The notes under the pieces are model-generated. The model was not told the DNA's origin. It ran no database searches and worked only from the letters and a program-made list of their open reading frames with translations. A stretch of 64,000 nucleotides of DNA, from assembly GCF_000092025.1 (NCBI RefSeq), contig NC_003063.2, positions 1,238,501-1,302,500 on the forward strand. Direction: 5' to 3'. The stretch is from Agrobacterium fabrum str. C58. Lineage in GTDB: Bacteria; Pseudomonadota; Alphaproteobacteria; Rhizobiales; Rhizobiaceae. Made by a program: the position numbers and the translations under genes. Shown piece by piece: positions 1 to 12,388 of the stretch; within the stretch, counting starts at the first letter, position 1, and every line of letters begins with the position of its first letter.

Positions 1-1
1 T

Positions 2-877
<876 letters not shown>

Positions 878-880
878 AAA

Positions 881-907
881 AAGGCGGCGCAGAGAATGCG
901 CCGCCTT
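881..907 (-). terminator. Rho-independent terminator of the flavin oxidoreductase gene
   Basis: A perfect 11-bp stem (AAGGCGGCGCA) with a GAGAA loop sits between two convergent genes. Read on the minus strand it is followed by a run of eight T, so it mainly serves the leftward gene ending at 929. Confidence 0.8.
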
Positions 908-928
908 ACTCATTTCGAGAACTAGCCG

Positions 929-1951
929 TTATCGCCAGCCGAGAGCCGGCGCTACCTGCTTCAGGATCGTCTCGATCACATGGGCGTTGTAATCGACGCC
1001 CAGCTGGTTCGGCACGGTCAGGAGCAGCGTGTCGGCCTCGGCGATCGCTTCGTCCGCCTTCAACTGTTCGATCAGCTTTTCGGGTTCGGCGGCATAACTG
1101 CGCCCGAAGATCGCGCGCGTCTTGTCGTCGATGTAACCAATTTTGTCGTCACCTTCATTGCCGTAACCGAAATAGGACCGGTCACGATCATTAACGAGCG
1201 CGAAGATGCTGCGGCTGACAGATACACGCGGCTCACGCGTATGACCGGCTTCTTTCCAGGCTTCCCTGAAAGTGCGGATCTGCTGCGCCTGCTGGACGTG
1301 GAAAGGCTCACCCGTTTCGTCCGTCTTCAGGGTGGAGCTTTGCAGGTTCATGCCAAGCTTTGCCGCCCAGACTGCCGTCGCATTGGAGCTCGAGCCCCAC
1401 CAGATGCGCTCGCGCAGACCTTCTGAATGCGGTTCCAGACGCAAAAGGCCGGGCGGGTTCGGGAACATCGGCCGTGGGTTCGGCTCAGCGAAGCCTTCAC
1501 CCTTCAGAAGCTCGAGGAACACCTCGGTATGCTGCCGCGCCATGTCCTCTTCGCTCTCACCTTCGGCCGGGCGATAACCGAAATAACGCCAGCCATCGAT
1601 CACCTGCTCCGGCGAACCGCGGCTGATGCCGAGCTGCAGGCGCCCACCGGCGATGAGGTCTGCCGAGCCGGCATCCTCCACCATGTAGAACGGGTTTTCA
1701 TAACGCATGTCGATGACGCCGGTGCCGATCTCGATCTTCTTCGTGCGGGCGCCGACGGCGGCCAGAAGCGGGAAGGGCGAGGCCAGCTGGCGGGCGAAAT
1801 GGTGCACGCGGAAATAGGCGCCATCGGCCCCCAGTTCTTCCGCAGCCACGGCGAGGTCGATCGATTGCAGCAGCGTGTCGGCCGCGGAGCGTGTCTGCGA
1901 CTGGGGCGAGGGCGTCCAGTGGCCGAAGGATAGGAATCCGATCTTTTTCAT
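929..1951 (-). CDS. LLM-class (luciferase-like) flavin-dependent oxidoreductase
   Basis: A 340-residue protein with the TIM-barrel layout of bacterial luciferase-like monooxygenases: an N-terminal strand (KKIGFLSFGHW), then AAEELGADGAYFRVHHFA, IEIGTGVIDMRYENP and a LQLGISRGSPEQV segment typical of the flavin-binding side. Members use reduced FMN or F420 on varied small molecules; in a rhizobial background FMN is the likely cofactor. It is a single leftward gene, with a LysR gene upstream in the same direction and a strong terminator behind it. Specific substrate not recognisable. Confidence 0.85.
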   Translation of the reverse strand: MKKIGFLSFGHWTPSPQSQTRSAADTLLQSIDLAVAAEELGADGAYFRVHHFARQLASPFPLLAAVGARTKKIEIGTGVIDMRYENPFYMVEDAGSADLIAGGRLQLGISRGSPEQVIDGWRYFGYRPAEGESEEDMARQHTEVFLELLKGEGFAEPNPRPMFPNPPGLLRLEPHSEGLRERIWWGSSSNATAVWAAKLGMNLQSSTLKTDETGEPFHVQQAQQIRTFREAWKEAGHTREPRVSVSRSIFALVNDRDRSYFGYGNEGDDKIGYIDDKTRAIFGRSYAAEPEKLIEQLKADEAIAEADTLLLTVPNQLGVDYNAHVIETILKQVAPALGWR

Positions 1952-2087
1952 GATGACCTTCCAGATGTCGGAGGATGCCGGCTTTCACAAACCGGCTTCG
2001 TTGTTGTCTGTCATATAAGCAGGGCCGGATTTCCTCCAACTGGTCATCCGGAGACACGGTGTCGCCGAAATGTGAACGATGGCCGTT

Positions 2088-3005
2088 TCAGGCGATCGAC
2101 TTGCGATCGAGGATGAAGAGATTTTCATGCGCACGCGCCGTTGTAAGGATGAAATCCATCAGCGAGCGCACACGCGGCACGTTGGCAAAATCTTGATGGC
2201 TGGTCAGCCAGTAACCGCGCCGCAGCTCGACATCGCCTGGTAGCACCATCTGCAAATCCGGAAAGCGCGCGGCGATGAAGTTCGGCAGGATGCAGAGACC
2301 ACGGCCGCTGAGCGTGGCGGTCAGCTGCGCGAAAATGCTCGAGGACTGGAAGTTGGGGCGCAGGCCGGGCCACACGTCGCGCATATAATCGAGGCCGGGC
2401 GAGAAGATCAAATCCTGCACGTAACCGATGAAGAAATGATTCGGCAGATCCTCGCGCCGGGTGATTTTCGGGTGGCCGGCAAGATAGGAGCGCGAGGCAT
2501 AGATATGCAGCGTGTAATCGATGATCTGTTCGTTGATGTATGGACCCGCTTTCGGCGGATCGAGTGTGACCGCCACATCCGCCTCTTTCCGGGACAAAGC
2601 CATGATCTGCTGGATCGTCACCATTTCCACCATGATGTGGGGATGGGTTGCGGCAAAGTCCTTCAGCCTTTCCACGAAGAAAAAATTGGAAAAACCTTCA
2701 GGAGCGCTCAGGCGCACCACGCCGCGCAGCAGGCTGCCGCTTTCGGAAATATCCGATTGCAGCCGTTCCGCTTCCGCCTCGATGCGCTCGACGGTATCCA
2801 CCAGCCGCCGTCCCACTGTCGTTAGTTCGTAACCGCGCGGATTTCGCTCGAACAGCTTGGTTTTAAGCGAGAATTCCAGCCGGTCGATATGGCGGGAGAC
2901 GGTGGCGTGACTGGTGCGCAGGCTGCGGGCGGCCGATGAGAGCTGTCCGGTGCGGGCCACCGCCAGAAAATATTGCAGGTCGTCCCAGGTGAAAGGGGTG
3001 GCCAT
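2088..3005 (-). CDS. LysR-family transcriptional regulator
   Basis: A 305-residue LysR-type regulator. The N-terminal winged helix-turn-helix (about residues 5-65, with LQYFLAVARTGQLSSAARSL) is followed by a two-lobed inducer-binding domain. It is transcribed divergently from the ABC substrate-binding gene at 3219 across 213 bp, the usual arrangement for a LysR protein that controls its neighbour. An inverted repeat at 3027-3044, just upstream of its own start, is a candidate operator. The inducer is unknown. It may regulate the importer and catabolic array, the flavin oxidoreductase downstream, or both. Confidence 0.9.
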   Translation of the reverse strand: MATPFTWDDLQYFLAVARTGQLSSAARSLRTSHATVSRHIDRLEFSLKTKLFERNPRGYELTTVGRRLVDTVERIEAEAERLQSDISESGSLLRGVVRLSAPEGFSNFFFVERLKDFAATHPHIMVEMVTIQQIMALSRKEADVAVTLDPPKAGPYINEQIIDYTLHIYASRSYLAGHPKITRREDLPNHFFIGYVQDLIFSPGLDYMRDVWPGLRPNFQSSSIFAQLTATLSGRGLCILPNFIAARFPDLQMVLPGDVELRRGYWLTSHQDFANVPRVRSLMDFILTTARAHENLFILDRKSIA

Positions 3006-3026
3006 TTCCGTCTCCCGTCAAGAGTT

Positions 3027-3044
3027 CTGTTCAAAAATGAACAG
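3027..3044. promoter_or_regulatory. Inverted repeat, candidate LysR operator
   Basis: Perfect 6-bp arms CTGTTC and GAACAG are separated by AAAAAT. It lies 22 bp upstream of the LysR start codon and about 175 bp upstream of the divergent ABC gene, where an autoregulatory LysR site would be expected. Role is inferred from position and symmetry only. Confidence 0.5.
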
Positions 3045-3218
3045 TTCCTGTTCGCAATTTGATGATGCCCGGCTCTTGTGTCAACGGCCGAATTCGAGAA
3101 GTCTAAGCTCAGGATGCATCGCTTTGAGGAGGGCGGTGCAGCCATTCGGGTGCAACGGTTTCGGTTCACCGCTGCACAGACAATCTGAGGCTCGCAATCA
3201 TCTCTGGGAGGAGAAGTC

Positions 3219-4427
3219 ATGCGCAAGAGTATCGTTTTATCCACGGCCATGGCACTGGCCGCCGGCACTGCCGCTTATGCCGCCGAGATTTCGGACGGCA
3301 AGGTCAAGATCGGTATCCTGAACGACCAGTCGGGCGTCTACGCCAACTTCGGCGGCAAATACTCTTATGAAGCCGCGAAGATGGCGGTCGAGGATTTCGG
3401 CGGCAAGGTGCTTGGCGCACCGGTTGAGGTGGTGACAGCCGATCACCAGAACAAGGCGGACGTCGCCTCCAACATTGCCCGGCAATGGTACGACACGGAG
3501 CAGGTCGATTCGATCATGGAACTGACCTCGTCGTCGGTAGGTCTTGCCGTGCAGGCGCTCTCCAAGGACAAGAAGAAAATCACCGTCAACACCGGCGCGG
3601 CAACCACCGAGCTGACCGGCAAGCAGTGCAGCCCCTATGGTTTCCATTGGGCCTATGACACCTATTCGCTGGCAGTCGGCACCGGCGGCGCGCTCGTCAA
3701 GCAGGGCGGCGACAGCTGGTTCTTCCTGACTGCTGACTATGCTTTCGGTTATTCGCTGGAAGAAAACACCAGCAATTTCGTCAAGGCGAATGGCGGTAAG
3801 GTACTTGGCTCGGTGCGCCATCCTCTGGCGACGACGGATTATTCTTCCTTCCTGCTGCAGGCGCAGTCCTCGGGTGCGAAGGTCATCGGCCTCGCCAATG
3901 CCGGTCTCGATACCTCCAACGCCATCAAGCAGGCGTCCGAATTCGGCATCGTCGCCGGCGGCCAGCGGCTTGCAGCGCTCCTCTTCACGCTTGCGGAAGT
4001 GCATGGCCTCGGTCTTGAGGCAGCGCAGGGTCTGACGCTGACGGAAGGGTTCTATTGGGACCGCGACGATGAATCGCGCAAATTCGGTGAGCGCTTCAAG
4101 GAACGCACCGGCGCCATGCCCAACATGATCCATACCGGCACCTATTCCGCCGTGCTGCATTATCTGAAGGCCATCGAAAAGGCCGGCACTGACGATGCCG
4201 ATGCCGTCGCCAAGGCCATGAAGGAAATGCCTGTTAACGACGTCTTCGCCAAGGACGGCCATGTGGCCGCAAACGGCCGCATGATCCACGACATGTATCT
4301 CATGGAAGTGAAGAAGCCGGATGAGAGCAAGCAGCCCTGGGATTATTACAAGGTGCTCGCCACCATCCCCGGCAAGGAAGCCTTCATGGACCCCACAAAA
4401 AGCGGTTGCCCGCTGGTGAAACAATAA
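3219..4427 (+). CDS. Liv-type ABC transporter substrate-binding protein
   Basis: A 402-residue periplasmic binding protein of the leucine/amide type (peripla_BP_6). It opens with a clear signal peptide (positive MRK, then an Ala/Leu-rich core, likely cleaved after AAYA near residue 22), followed by KVKIGILNDQSGVYA, the standard first strand of the family. A ribosome site (GGGAGGAG) lies just ahead of the ATG. It heads a rightward array with two ATPases and two permeases of the same importer. The ligand need not be an amino acid: this subfamily also takes up amides, urea and aromatic or aliphatic acids, and the downstream enzymes suggest an organic acid or alcohol derivative. Confidence 0.92.
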   Translation: MRKSIVLSTAMALAAGTAAYAAEISDGKVKIGILNDQSGVYANFGGKYSYEAAKMAVEDFGGKVLGAPVEVVTADHQNKADVASNIARQWYDTEQVDSIMELTSSSVGLAVQALSKDKKKITVNTGAATTELTGKQCSPYGFHWAYDTYSLAVGTGGALVKQGGDSWFFLTADYAFGYSLEENTSNFVKANGGKVLGSVRHPLATTDYSSFLLQAQSSGAKVIGLANAGLDTSNAIKQASEFGIVAGGQRLAALLFTLAEVHGLGLEAAQGLTLTEGFYWDRDDESRKFGERFKERTGAMPNMIHTGTYSAVLHYLKAIEKAGTDDADAVAKAMKEMPVNDVFAKDGHVAANGRMIHDMYLMEVKKPDESKQPWDYYKVLATIPGKEAFMDPTKSGCPLVKQ

Positions 4428-4455
4428 AAGACTGACATAATAAGGGGAAAGTTTC

Positions 4456-5262
4456 ATGATGATCGCTACCGCCCCCGCCGGGCAGGCCGAACCCCCTGCC
4501 GGGCAGGCTGAACCTCGTGTCGTTCTTTCGGCGCGTGGTCTCACCAAAACCTTCGGTGCATTCGCGGCCGTGAAAAACGTCGATCTCGACGTCCATCATG
4601 CCCGCGTGCATGCGCTGATCGGTCCGAACGGCGCCGGCAAGACGACGGTCTTTAATCTATTGACCAAGTTTCTCCAGCCGACGGGCGGGGCGATCACCTT
4701 CATGGGAACGGACATAACAAAGACGCCGCCGGACAAGGTGGCGCGTCTCGGCCTCGTGCGCTCTTTTCAGATATCGGCAGTGTTTCCGCATCTGACGGTT
4801 CTCGAGAACGTGCGGGTGGCGTTGCAGCGGCCCAATAGTCTTGCAACGCAATTCTGGCTGCCGCTCTCCTCACTCGACAGGCTGAACGCCCGTGCCGAGG
4901 AGCTGATCTCCATGGTCGGCCTCACGCGGGAAAAAAATGCGCTTGCGGCCGATCTGTCTTACGGTCGCAAGCGGGTTCTCGAAATCGCCACCACGCTGGC
5001 GCTCGATCCAAAGGTTCTGCTGCTGGACGAGCCCATGGCTGGCATGGGTGGGGAAGATGTCTCCCATGTCGCCGAACTCATCCGCGAGGTGGCCAAAACC
5101 CGCGCGGTGCTGATGGTCGAACACAATCTGAAGGTCGTGGCCGATATCTGTCACCATGTCACGGTGCTGCAGCGCGGTGAAATTCTGGCGGAGGGCGATT
5201 ACGCCGCCGTTTCCGCCGATCCGCGCGTGCGCACGGCCTATATGGGCACGGAGGAGGCTTGA
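4456..5262 (+). CDS. Liv-type ABC transporter ATP-binding protein (LivG-like)
   Basis: A 268-residue ATPase of the branched-chain amino-acid type importer. Walker A (GPNGAGKTT) is at residues 56-64, the signature is LSYGRKR and Walker B is VLLLDEPMAG. It begins 28 bp after the binding-protein gene. Its N-terminus is odd: residues 7-20 are PAGQAEP twice, encoded by a 21-bp tandem duplication, giving a Pro/Ala-rich extension ahead of the first ABC strand. An alternative ATG at codon 2 would not remove the repeat. Confidence 0.93.
   Translation: MMIATAPAGQAEPPAGQAEPRVVLSARGLTKTFGAFAAVKNVDLDVHHARVHALIGPNGAGKTTVFNLLTKFLQPTGGAITFMGTDITKTPPDKVARLGLVRSFQISAVFPHLTVLENVRVALQRPNSLATQFWLPLSSLDRLNARAEELISMVGLTREKNALAADLSYGRKRVLEIATTLALDPKVLLLDEPMAGMGGEDVSHVAELIREVAKTRAVLMVEHNLKVVADICHHVTVLQRGEILAEGDYAAVSADPRVRTAYMGTEEA
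4474..4515 (+). repeat. 21-bp tandem duplication inside the LivG-like gene
   Basis: Two adjacent copies of a 21-bp unit differing by about three bases encode PAGQAEP twice in frame. The near identity suggests a fairly recent slippage event in the unstructured N-terminus of the ATPase. Confidence 0.8.
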
Positions 5263-5263
5263 T

Positions 5264-5965
5264 ATGGCGGCAATGCTGGAAGTCTCCAACCTGAAATCCT
5301 GGTATGGCGAAAGCCAGGCCCTGCACGGCGTCGATCTAACGGTCGGCGAGGGTGAAACAATCACCATTCTCGGCCGCAATGGCGTGGGCAAGACCACGAC
5401 GCTGCGCACCATCATGGGCATCATCCGCAACCGCAAGGGCGTCATCAAGCTTGGTGGCAAAGATATGATGCCGGTGCCGCTGCATCGCACGGCAAAATAC
5501 GGCATTGGTTTCGTGCCGGAAGAGCGCGGCATCTTCGCGACGCTGAGTGTCGAGGAAAATCTGATGCTGCCGCCCGTGGTCGCCTCCGGCGGCATGACGC
5601 TTGATGAAATCTATGAATTGTTCCCCAACCTCCATGAGCGCCGCACCAGCCCCGGAACCAAGCTTTCCGGCGGTGAACAGCAGATGCTCGCCATGGCGCG
5701 CATCCTGCGCACCGGCGTGAAGGTGCTGCTGCTCGATGAACCGACCGAGGGGCTTGCGCCTGTCATCGTCCAACGCATCGGCGAAGTGCTGCAAAAGCTG
5801 AAGAGCCGCGGCATGACCGTGGTTCTGGTCGAGCAGAATTTCCGGTTCGCCAGCCGTATCGCTGATCGCTTCTACCTGATGGATCATGGCCAGATGGTCA
5901 GCAATTTCCCGGTGGGCGAGCTTTCGGCCCGCATGGGCGAACTCAATAAAGTGCTGGGGGTTTAA
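5264..5965 (+). CDS. Liv-type ABC transporter ATP-binding protein (LivF-like)
   Basis: A 233-residue second ATPase. Walker A (GRNGVGKT) is at residues 37-44, the signature is LSGGEQQM and Walker B is VLLLDEPTEG. The ATG at 5264 was chosen because it follows the previous stop by one base and starts directly at the domain edge (MAAMLEVSNLKSWYG); the longer open frame upstream lies inside the LivG-like gene. It pairs with that ATPase to drive the two-permease importer, and translation is probably coupled. Confidence 0.93.
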   Translation: MAAMLEVSNLKSWYGESQALHGVDLTVGEGETITILGRNGVGKTTTLRTIMGIIRNRKGVIKLGGKDMMPVPLHRTAKYGIGFVPEERGIFATLSVEENLMLPPVVASGGMTLDEIYELFPNLHERRTSPGTKLSGGEQQMLAMARILRTGVKVLLLDEPTEGLAPVIVQRIGEVLQKLKSRGMTVVLVEQNFRFASRIADRFYLMDHGQMVSNFPVGELSARMGELNKVLGV

Positions 5966-5967
5966 CG

Positions 5968-6855
5968 ATGACGATGATCTTCGGCATTCCAATTCAGGCC
6001 CTGCTCGGGCAATTGCTGATCGGCCTGATCAACGGCTCGTTTTATGCGCTGCTGTCGCTCGGCCTTGCCGTCATTTTCGGCCTGCTGCGCGTCATCAATT
6101 TTGCCCATGGGGCGCAATATATGCTCGGGGCTTTTGTCGCCTTCCTCGGCCTGCAATATTTCGGCATCAATTTCTGGATGGCGCTCATCGTTACGCCGCT
6201 CGTCGTCGCGCTTTTCGGTGCGATCGTCGAACGTTTCATGCTGTCGCGGCTTTATGATCTCGATCCGCTTTACGGGCTGCTTTTCACCTTCGGTCTGGCG
6301 CTGGTGGTGGAAGGCACGTTCCGCTGGCTTTATGGTGCGGCGGGCCAGCCCTATTCGGTGCCGCGTGAGCTTGCCGGCGGCACCAATCTCGGCTTCATGT
6401 TCCTGCCGAATTATCGCGCCTTCGTTGTCGTCATTTCGCTGGTCGCCTGCATCGCCACCTGGGCGTTGATCGAAAAGACGCGGCTCGGCTCCTATCTGCG
6501 GGCGGCGACGGAAAATCCGACGCTGGTGCAGGCTTTCGGCATCAACGTGCCGGTGCTGCTGACGCTGACTTATGCGCTGGGTGCCGGCCTTGCCGGGTTC
6601 ACCGGCGTGCTGGCCGCACCCATCTATCAGGTCTCGCCGCTGATGGGCACCAACCTCATCATCGTCGTTTTCGCCGTGGTCGTCGTCGGCGGCATGGGGT
6701 CGATCATGGGTGCCATCGTCACCGGTTACATGCTGGGTATCGCCGAAGGCCTGACCAAGGTGTTTTACCCTGAGGCCTCCAATATCGTCATCTTCGTCAT
6801 CATGGCCTTTGTGCTGCTCATCCGCCCCGCCGGACTTTTCGGAAAGGACGCCTGA
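5968..6855 (+). CDS. Liv-type ABC transporter permease (LivH-like)
   Basis: A 295-residue integral membrane permease with about eight hydrophobic segments. It has the family start (LIGLINGSFYALLSLGLAVIF) and the EAA-like loop region LRAATENPTLVQAFGINV that contacts the ATPases. It begins two bases after the LivF-like stop and ends one base before the next permease, so the five importer genes form one tight unit. Confidence 0.93.
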   Translation: MTMIFGIPIQALLGQLLIGLINGSFYALLSLGLAVIFGLLRVINFAHGAQYMLGAFVAFLGLQYFGINFWMALIVTPLVVALFGAIVERFMLSRLYDLDPLYGLLFTFGLALVVEGTFRWLYGAAGQPYSVPRELAGGTNLGFMFLPNYRAFVVVISLVACIATWALIEKTRLGSYLRAATENPTLVQAFGINVPVLLTLTYALGAGLAGFTGVLAAPIYQVSPLMGTNLIIVVFAVVVVGGMGSIMGAIVTGYMLGIAEGLTKVFYPEASNIVIFVIMAFVLLIRPAGLFGKDA

Positions 6856-6856
6856 T

Positions 6857-7864
6857 ATGTCCAAAGCCACCCATAGCCCCACCGCCGGAGCGATGCCGCA
6901 GACGGAAGTTTCGACGACTGCCGGCACCATCAAGACCGTGCTCATTCTGGCGGGGCTTGCCGTCCTCATCGCCGCGCCGATGTTCGTCTATCCGATCTTT
7001 CTGATGAAGCTTCTGTGCTTTGCCCTGTTTGCCTGCGCCTTCAATCTGCTGATCGGTTACACCGGGCTGCTGTCCTTCGGCCATGCGGCATTTTTCGGCG
7101 GTGCTGCCTATTTTACCGCCTATTCGGTGAAGGAATGGGGCGTGACGCCGGAGATAGGTCTCATCATCGGCATGGCGGGTGCGGCGCTTCTTGGCCTCGT
7201 CATCGGCTTCTTCGCCATCCGTCGCCAGGGCATCTATTTCGCCATGATCACGCTGGCGCTGTCGCAGATGTTTTATTTCTTCTGCCTTCAGGCGCCGTTT
7301 ACCCATGGCGAGGACGGCTTGCAGGGCGTGCCGCGCGGCCATCTCTTCGGCCTTCTCGACCTTAATGCGCCGCTCAACATCTATTACACGGTGCTGGCCG
7401 CCTTCGTGCTCGCACTTTTGGTCATCTGGCGTTTCGTCAATTCACCCTTTGGCATGATCCTGAAATCCATCCGTGAAAACGAGCAGCGCGCCATTTCGCT
7501 CGGCTACAGCGTGCAGCGCTACAAGCTCGGTGCTTTCGTCATGTCGGCGGCGCTGGCCGGTCTTGCAGGCGGCCTGAAGGCGCTGGTCTTCCAGTTCGCG
7601 ACGCTGACGGATGTGACATGGCAGATGTCCGGCGAAGTCATTCTGATGACGTTGCTCGGCGGTATCGGCACCATGATTGGCCCGATTTTCGGCGCGGGCC
7701 TCGTGGTCACCTTGCAGAACTATCTTGCGACATCGGATTTCCCGGTCACCATCATTACCGGCCTTGTATTCATGGCCTGCGTCCTGGTGTTCCGGCGCGG
7801 TCTGATCGGCGAATTTTACGCGTCGCGGCTTGGGAGAAAACTCGGCTTCCAGCACCGCGGCTAG
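6857..7864 (+). CDS. Liv-type ABC transporter permease (LivM-like)
   Basis: A 335-residue second permease with multiple membrane segments. It has the LivM-type core LIGYTGLLSFGHAAFFGGAA and the coupling loop LKSIRENEQRAISLGYSV. The ATG at 6857 follows the LivH-like stop by one base; the longer frame from 6809 overlaps the previous gene and is not used. The N-terminal 30 or so residues are polar and extended before the first membrane helix. Confidence 0.92.
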   Translation: MSKATHSPTAGAMPQTEVSTTAGTIKTVLILAGLAVLIAAPMFVYPIFLMKLLCFALFACAFNLLIGYTGLLSFGHAAFFGGAAYFTAYSVKEWGVTPEIGLIIGMAGAALLGLVIGFFAIRRQGIYFAMITLALSQMFYFFCLQAPFTHGEDGLQGVPRGHLFGLLDLNAPLNIYYTVLAAFVLALLVIWRFVNSPFGMILKSIRENEQRAISLGYSVQRYKLGAFVMSAALAGLAGGLKALVFQFATLTDVTWQMSGEVILMTLLGGIGTMIGPIFGAGLVVTLQNYLATSDFPVTIITGLVFMACVLVFRRGLIGEFYASRLGRKLGFQHRG

Positions 7865-7926
7865 ATATTTTTGAAAACACTTGAAAAGCCTCCTCCGCGT
7901 CCGGGACGACGCGGCAAGGGTGGCGC

Positions 7927-9534
7927 ATGGAGAACGACATGGGCGAATATGACTATATTGTCATCGGGGCGGGGAGTGCCGGATGTGTCCTTGCCAACCG
8001 CCTTTCAAAGGATCCGAACAACCGTGTCCTGCTCTTGGAGGCGGGTGGCAATGACAATTACCACTGGATCCATATTCCCGTCGGTTATCTCTATTGTATC
8101 AACAATCCGCGCACCGACTGGTGTTTCAAGACGGCCGAAGAGCCGGGGCTCAATGGCCGCGCGCTGATCTATCCGCGCGGCAAGGTTCTGGGCGGCTGCT
8201 CCTCCATCAACGGCATGATCTACATGCGCGGCCAGGCGCGGGACTACGATGTCTGGCGCCAGCTTGGCTGCGAGGGCTGGGGCTGGAGCGACATCCTGCC
8301 CTATTTCATGAAGTCGGAAGATTTTTACCGCGGCAAGAGCGACCTGCATTCCGCCGGCGGTGAGTGGCGGGTGGAAAAAGCCCGCGTGCGCTGGGATGTG
8401 CTGGACGCCTTCCAGAAGGCGGCAGGCGAAGCCGGCATTCCCGCGACCGATGACTTCAATCGGGGCGACAATGAAGGTGCCGGGTATTTCGATGTGAACC
8501 AGCGCTCTGGCTGGCGCTGGAACACCGCCAAGGCATTTCTCAAGCCCGCACTTGGCCGCAAGAACCTCACGGTTCTGACCAAGGCGCATGTCAAGCGGTT
8601 GATCATCGAGGAGTGCCGGGTTACAGCCGTCGAGTTCCACCATGACGGCGTCCTGAAAAAGATGCGCGCACGGCGCGAGACGGTGCTATCAGCCGGCGCG
8701 ATCGGTTCGCCGCATATTCTGGAGCTTTCCGGTGTCGGCCGTGGCGATGTGTTGCAGGCCGCCGGTATCGACACGGTGGCGGAGGTTCATGGGGTGGGCG
8801 AAAACCTGCAGGACCATCTGCAATTGCGCATGGTCTATAAGGTTTCCGGCGTTCTGACGCTGAATGAACGGGCCTCCACCCTGTTCGGCAAGGCGAGGAT
8901 CGGGTTGGAATATGCGCTGACGCGCTCCGGGCCGATGTCGATGGCGCCGAGCCAGCTTGGCGTCTTCACCCGTTCCTCGCCGGAGAAGGAAACCGCCGAT
9001 CTGGAATATCATGTCCAGCCGGTTTCGCTCGACAAGTTCGGGGATCCGGTTCACACTTTTCCGGCCATTACCGCAAGTGTCTGTAATCTGCGGCCGGAAA
9101 GTCGCGGCTCAGTGCATGTTAAAGGACCGGATTTCGCCATGCAGCCGGAAATCCGCCCGAACTATCTTTCCACCGAAGGCGACCGTCAGGTGGCCATCGA
9201 CGCCATGCGGCTGACGCGCCGCATCGTCGCCCAGCCGGCGTTTTCCCGCTTCAACCCGCAGGAATACCGGCCCGGCCCGTCGTTCGAAAACGACAATGAT
9301 CTGGCCAAGGCGGCGGGCGATATCGGCACCACCATCTTCCACCCCGTCGGCACGTTGCGCATGGGCTCGGATGTGGAGAGCGTTGTCGATAACAGGCTGA
9401 AATTCCGAAGGCTCGCCGGGCTGCGCGTTGCCGACGCCTCGGTGATGCCGCGCATCACCTCCGGAAACACCAATTCCCCGACGATCATGATTGCCGAAAA
9501 GGCCGCCGACATGATCCTTGCGGATAATCGCTGA
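7927..9534 (+). CDS. GMC-family FAD-dependent alcohol oxidoreductase
   Basis: A 535-residue glucose-methanol-choline family flavoprotein. The FAD dinucleotide motif ([15 protein letters not shown]) lies at the N-terminus, GMC signature 1 ([14 protein letters not shown]) follows, and the C-terminal catalytic pair is seen in HPVGTLRMG and GNTNSP. Such enzymes oxidise primary alcohols to aldehydes; choline-dehydrogenase-like annotations are common but not diagnostic. It may start at 7927 or at the ATG four codons later. It sits 62 bp downstream of the importer, so its substrate is probably the imported compound or an early intermediate. Confidence 0.9.
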   Translation: MENDMGEYDYIVIGAGSAGCVLANRLSKDPNNRVLLLEAGGNDNYHWIHIPVGYLYCINNPRTDWCFKTAEEPGLNGRALIYPRGKVLGGCSSINGMIYMRGQARDYDVWRQLGCEGWGWSDILPYFMKSEDFYRGKSDLHSAGGEWRVEKARVRWDVLDAFQKAAGEAGIPATDDFNRGDNEGAGYFDVNQRSGWRWNTAKAFLKPALGRKNLTVLTKAHVKRLIIEECRVTAVEFHHDGVLKKMRARRETVLSAGAIGSPHILELSGVGRGDVLQAAGIDTVAEVHGVGENLQDHLQLRMVYKVSGVLTLNERASTLFGKARIGLEYALTRSGPMSMAPSQLGVFTRSSPEKETADLEYHVQPVSLDKFGDPVHTFPAITASVCNLRPESRGSVHVKGPDFAMQPEIRPNYLSTEGDRQVAIDAMRLTRRIVAQPAFSRFNPQEYRPGPSFENDNDLAKAAGDIGTTIFHPVGTLRMGSDVESVVDNRLKFRRLAGLRVADASVMPRITSGNTNSPTIMIAEKAADMILADNR

Positions 9535-9547
9535 AAGGAACGCACCG

Positions 9548-10428
9548 ATGAAGACCGTCGCTTTTCTCGGGCTGGGACATATGGGCCTGCCGATGGCCGC
9601 CAATCTCGTCAAGGCGGGGTACGCCGTCAGGGGTTTTGATCTTTCCGAAGCCTGCCGCACGGCGGCGAGAGAGGCCGGAATTCCCGTTGCGGCGGATGCG
9701 ACTGAGGCCACGCACGCGGCGGACGTGGTCATCACCATGTTGCCGAAGGGCGAACATGTTGTGTCGGTCTATGGCGACCTGGTTCGAAAGGTATCCGCCG
9801 GAACGCTGCTCATCGATTGTTCGACGGTGGATATGGAAAGCGCGCTGAAGGCGCATGAACTGGCCGCTTCCGCCGGTTGCCCCTCGGTCGATGCGCCCGT
9901 TTCCGGCGGCACCAGCGGGGCGGCGGCCGGCACCCTGACCTTCATGTGCGGCGGCGAGCCGGACGCTTTTTCGGCGGCAAGGCCGGTGCTGGAGGCGATG
10001 GGCAAGAAGATCGTCCATTGCGGCAAGGGCGGCAATGGCCAGGCGGCGAAGATCTGCAACAACATGATTCTCGGCATTTCCATGATCGCGGTTTCCGAGG
10101 CCTTTGTGCTCGGCGAAAAACTCGGCCTTTCGCATCAGGCGCTGTTCGATGTTGCTTCCACCTCCTCGGGGCAATGCTGGTCGCTCACCACCTATTGCCC
10201 GGTGCCGGGGCCGGTGCCGACATCGCCTGCCAATAAGGACTACCAGCCGGGTTTTGCGGCGGCCTTGATGCTGAAGGATCTGAAGCTGTCGCAGGCAGCG
10301 GCCAATGGCACGGGTGTTTCCACCCCGCTTGGGGCTGCGGCATCGGCGCTTTATGAGAGCTTCGTCGGCGAGGGTGGCGGCGGGCGTGATTTTTCCGCCA
10401 TTGTCGAAATGCTGCGCGGAGGCGAAGC

Positions 10429-10432
<4 letters not shown>
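9548..10432 (+). CDS. 3-hydroxyisobutyrate-dehydrogenase-family NAD(P)-dependent oxidoreductase
   Basis: A 294-residue beta-hydroxyacid dehydrogenase. It shows the Rossmann glycine motif (GLGHMGLPMA), the substrate-site loop DAPVSGGTSGA, and the catalytic lysine in GQAAKICNNM. It follows the GMC gene by 13 bp, and its stop overlaps the start of the ligase gene by four bases (ATGA). Family members oxidise 3-hydroxyisobutyrate, tartronate semialdehyde, sulfolactaldehyde and similar 3-hydroxyacids; the exact substrate is open. Confidence 0.88.
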
Positions 10433-12384
<1,952 letters not shown>

Positions 12385-12388
12385 ACCG

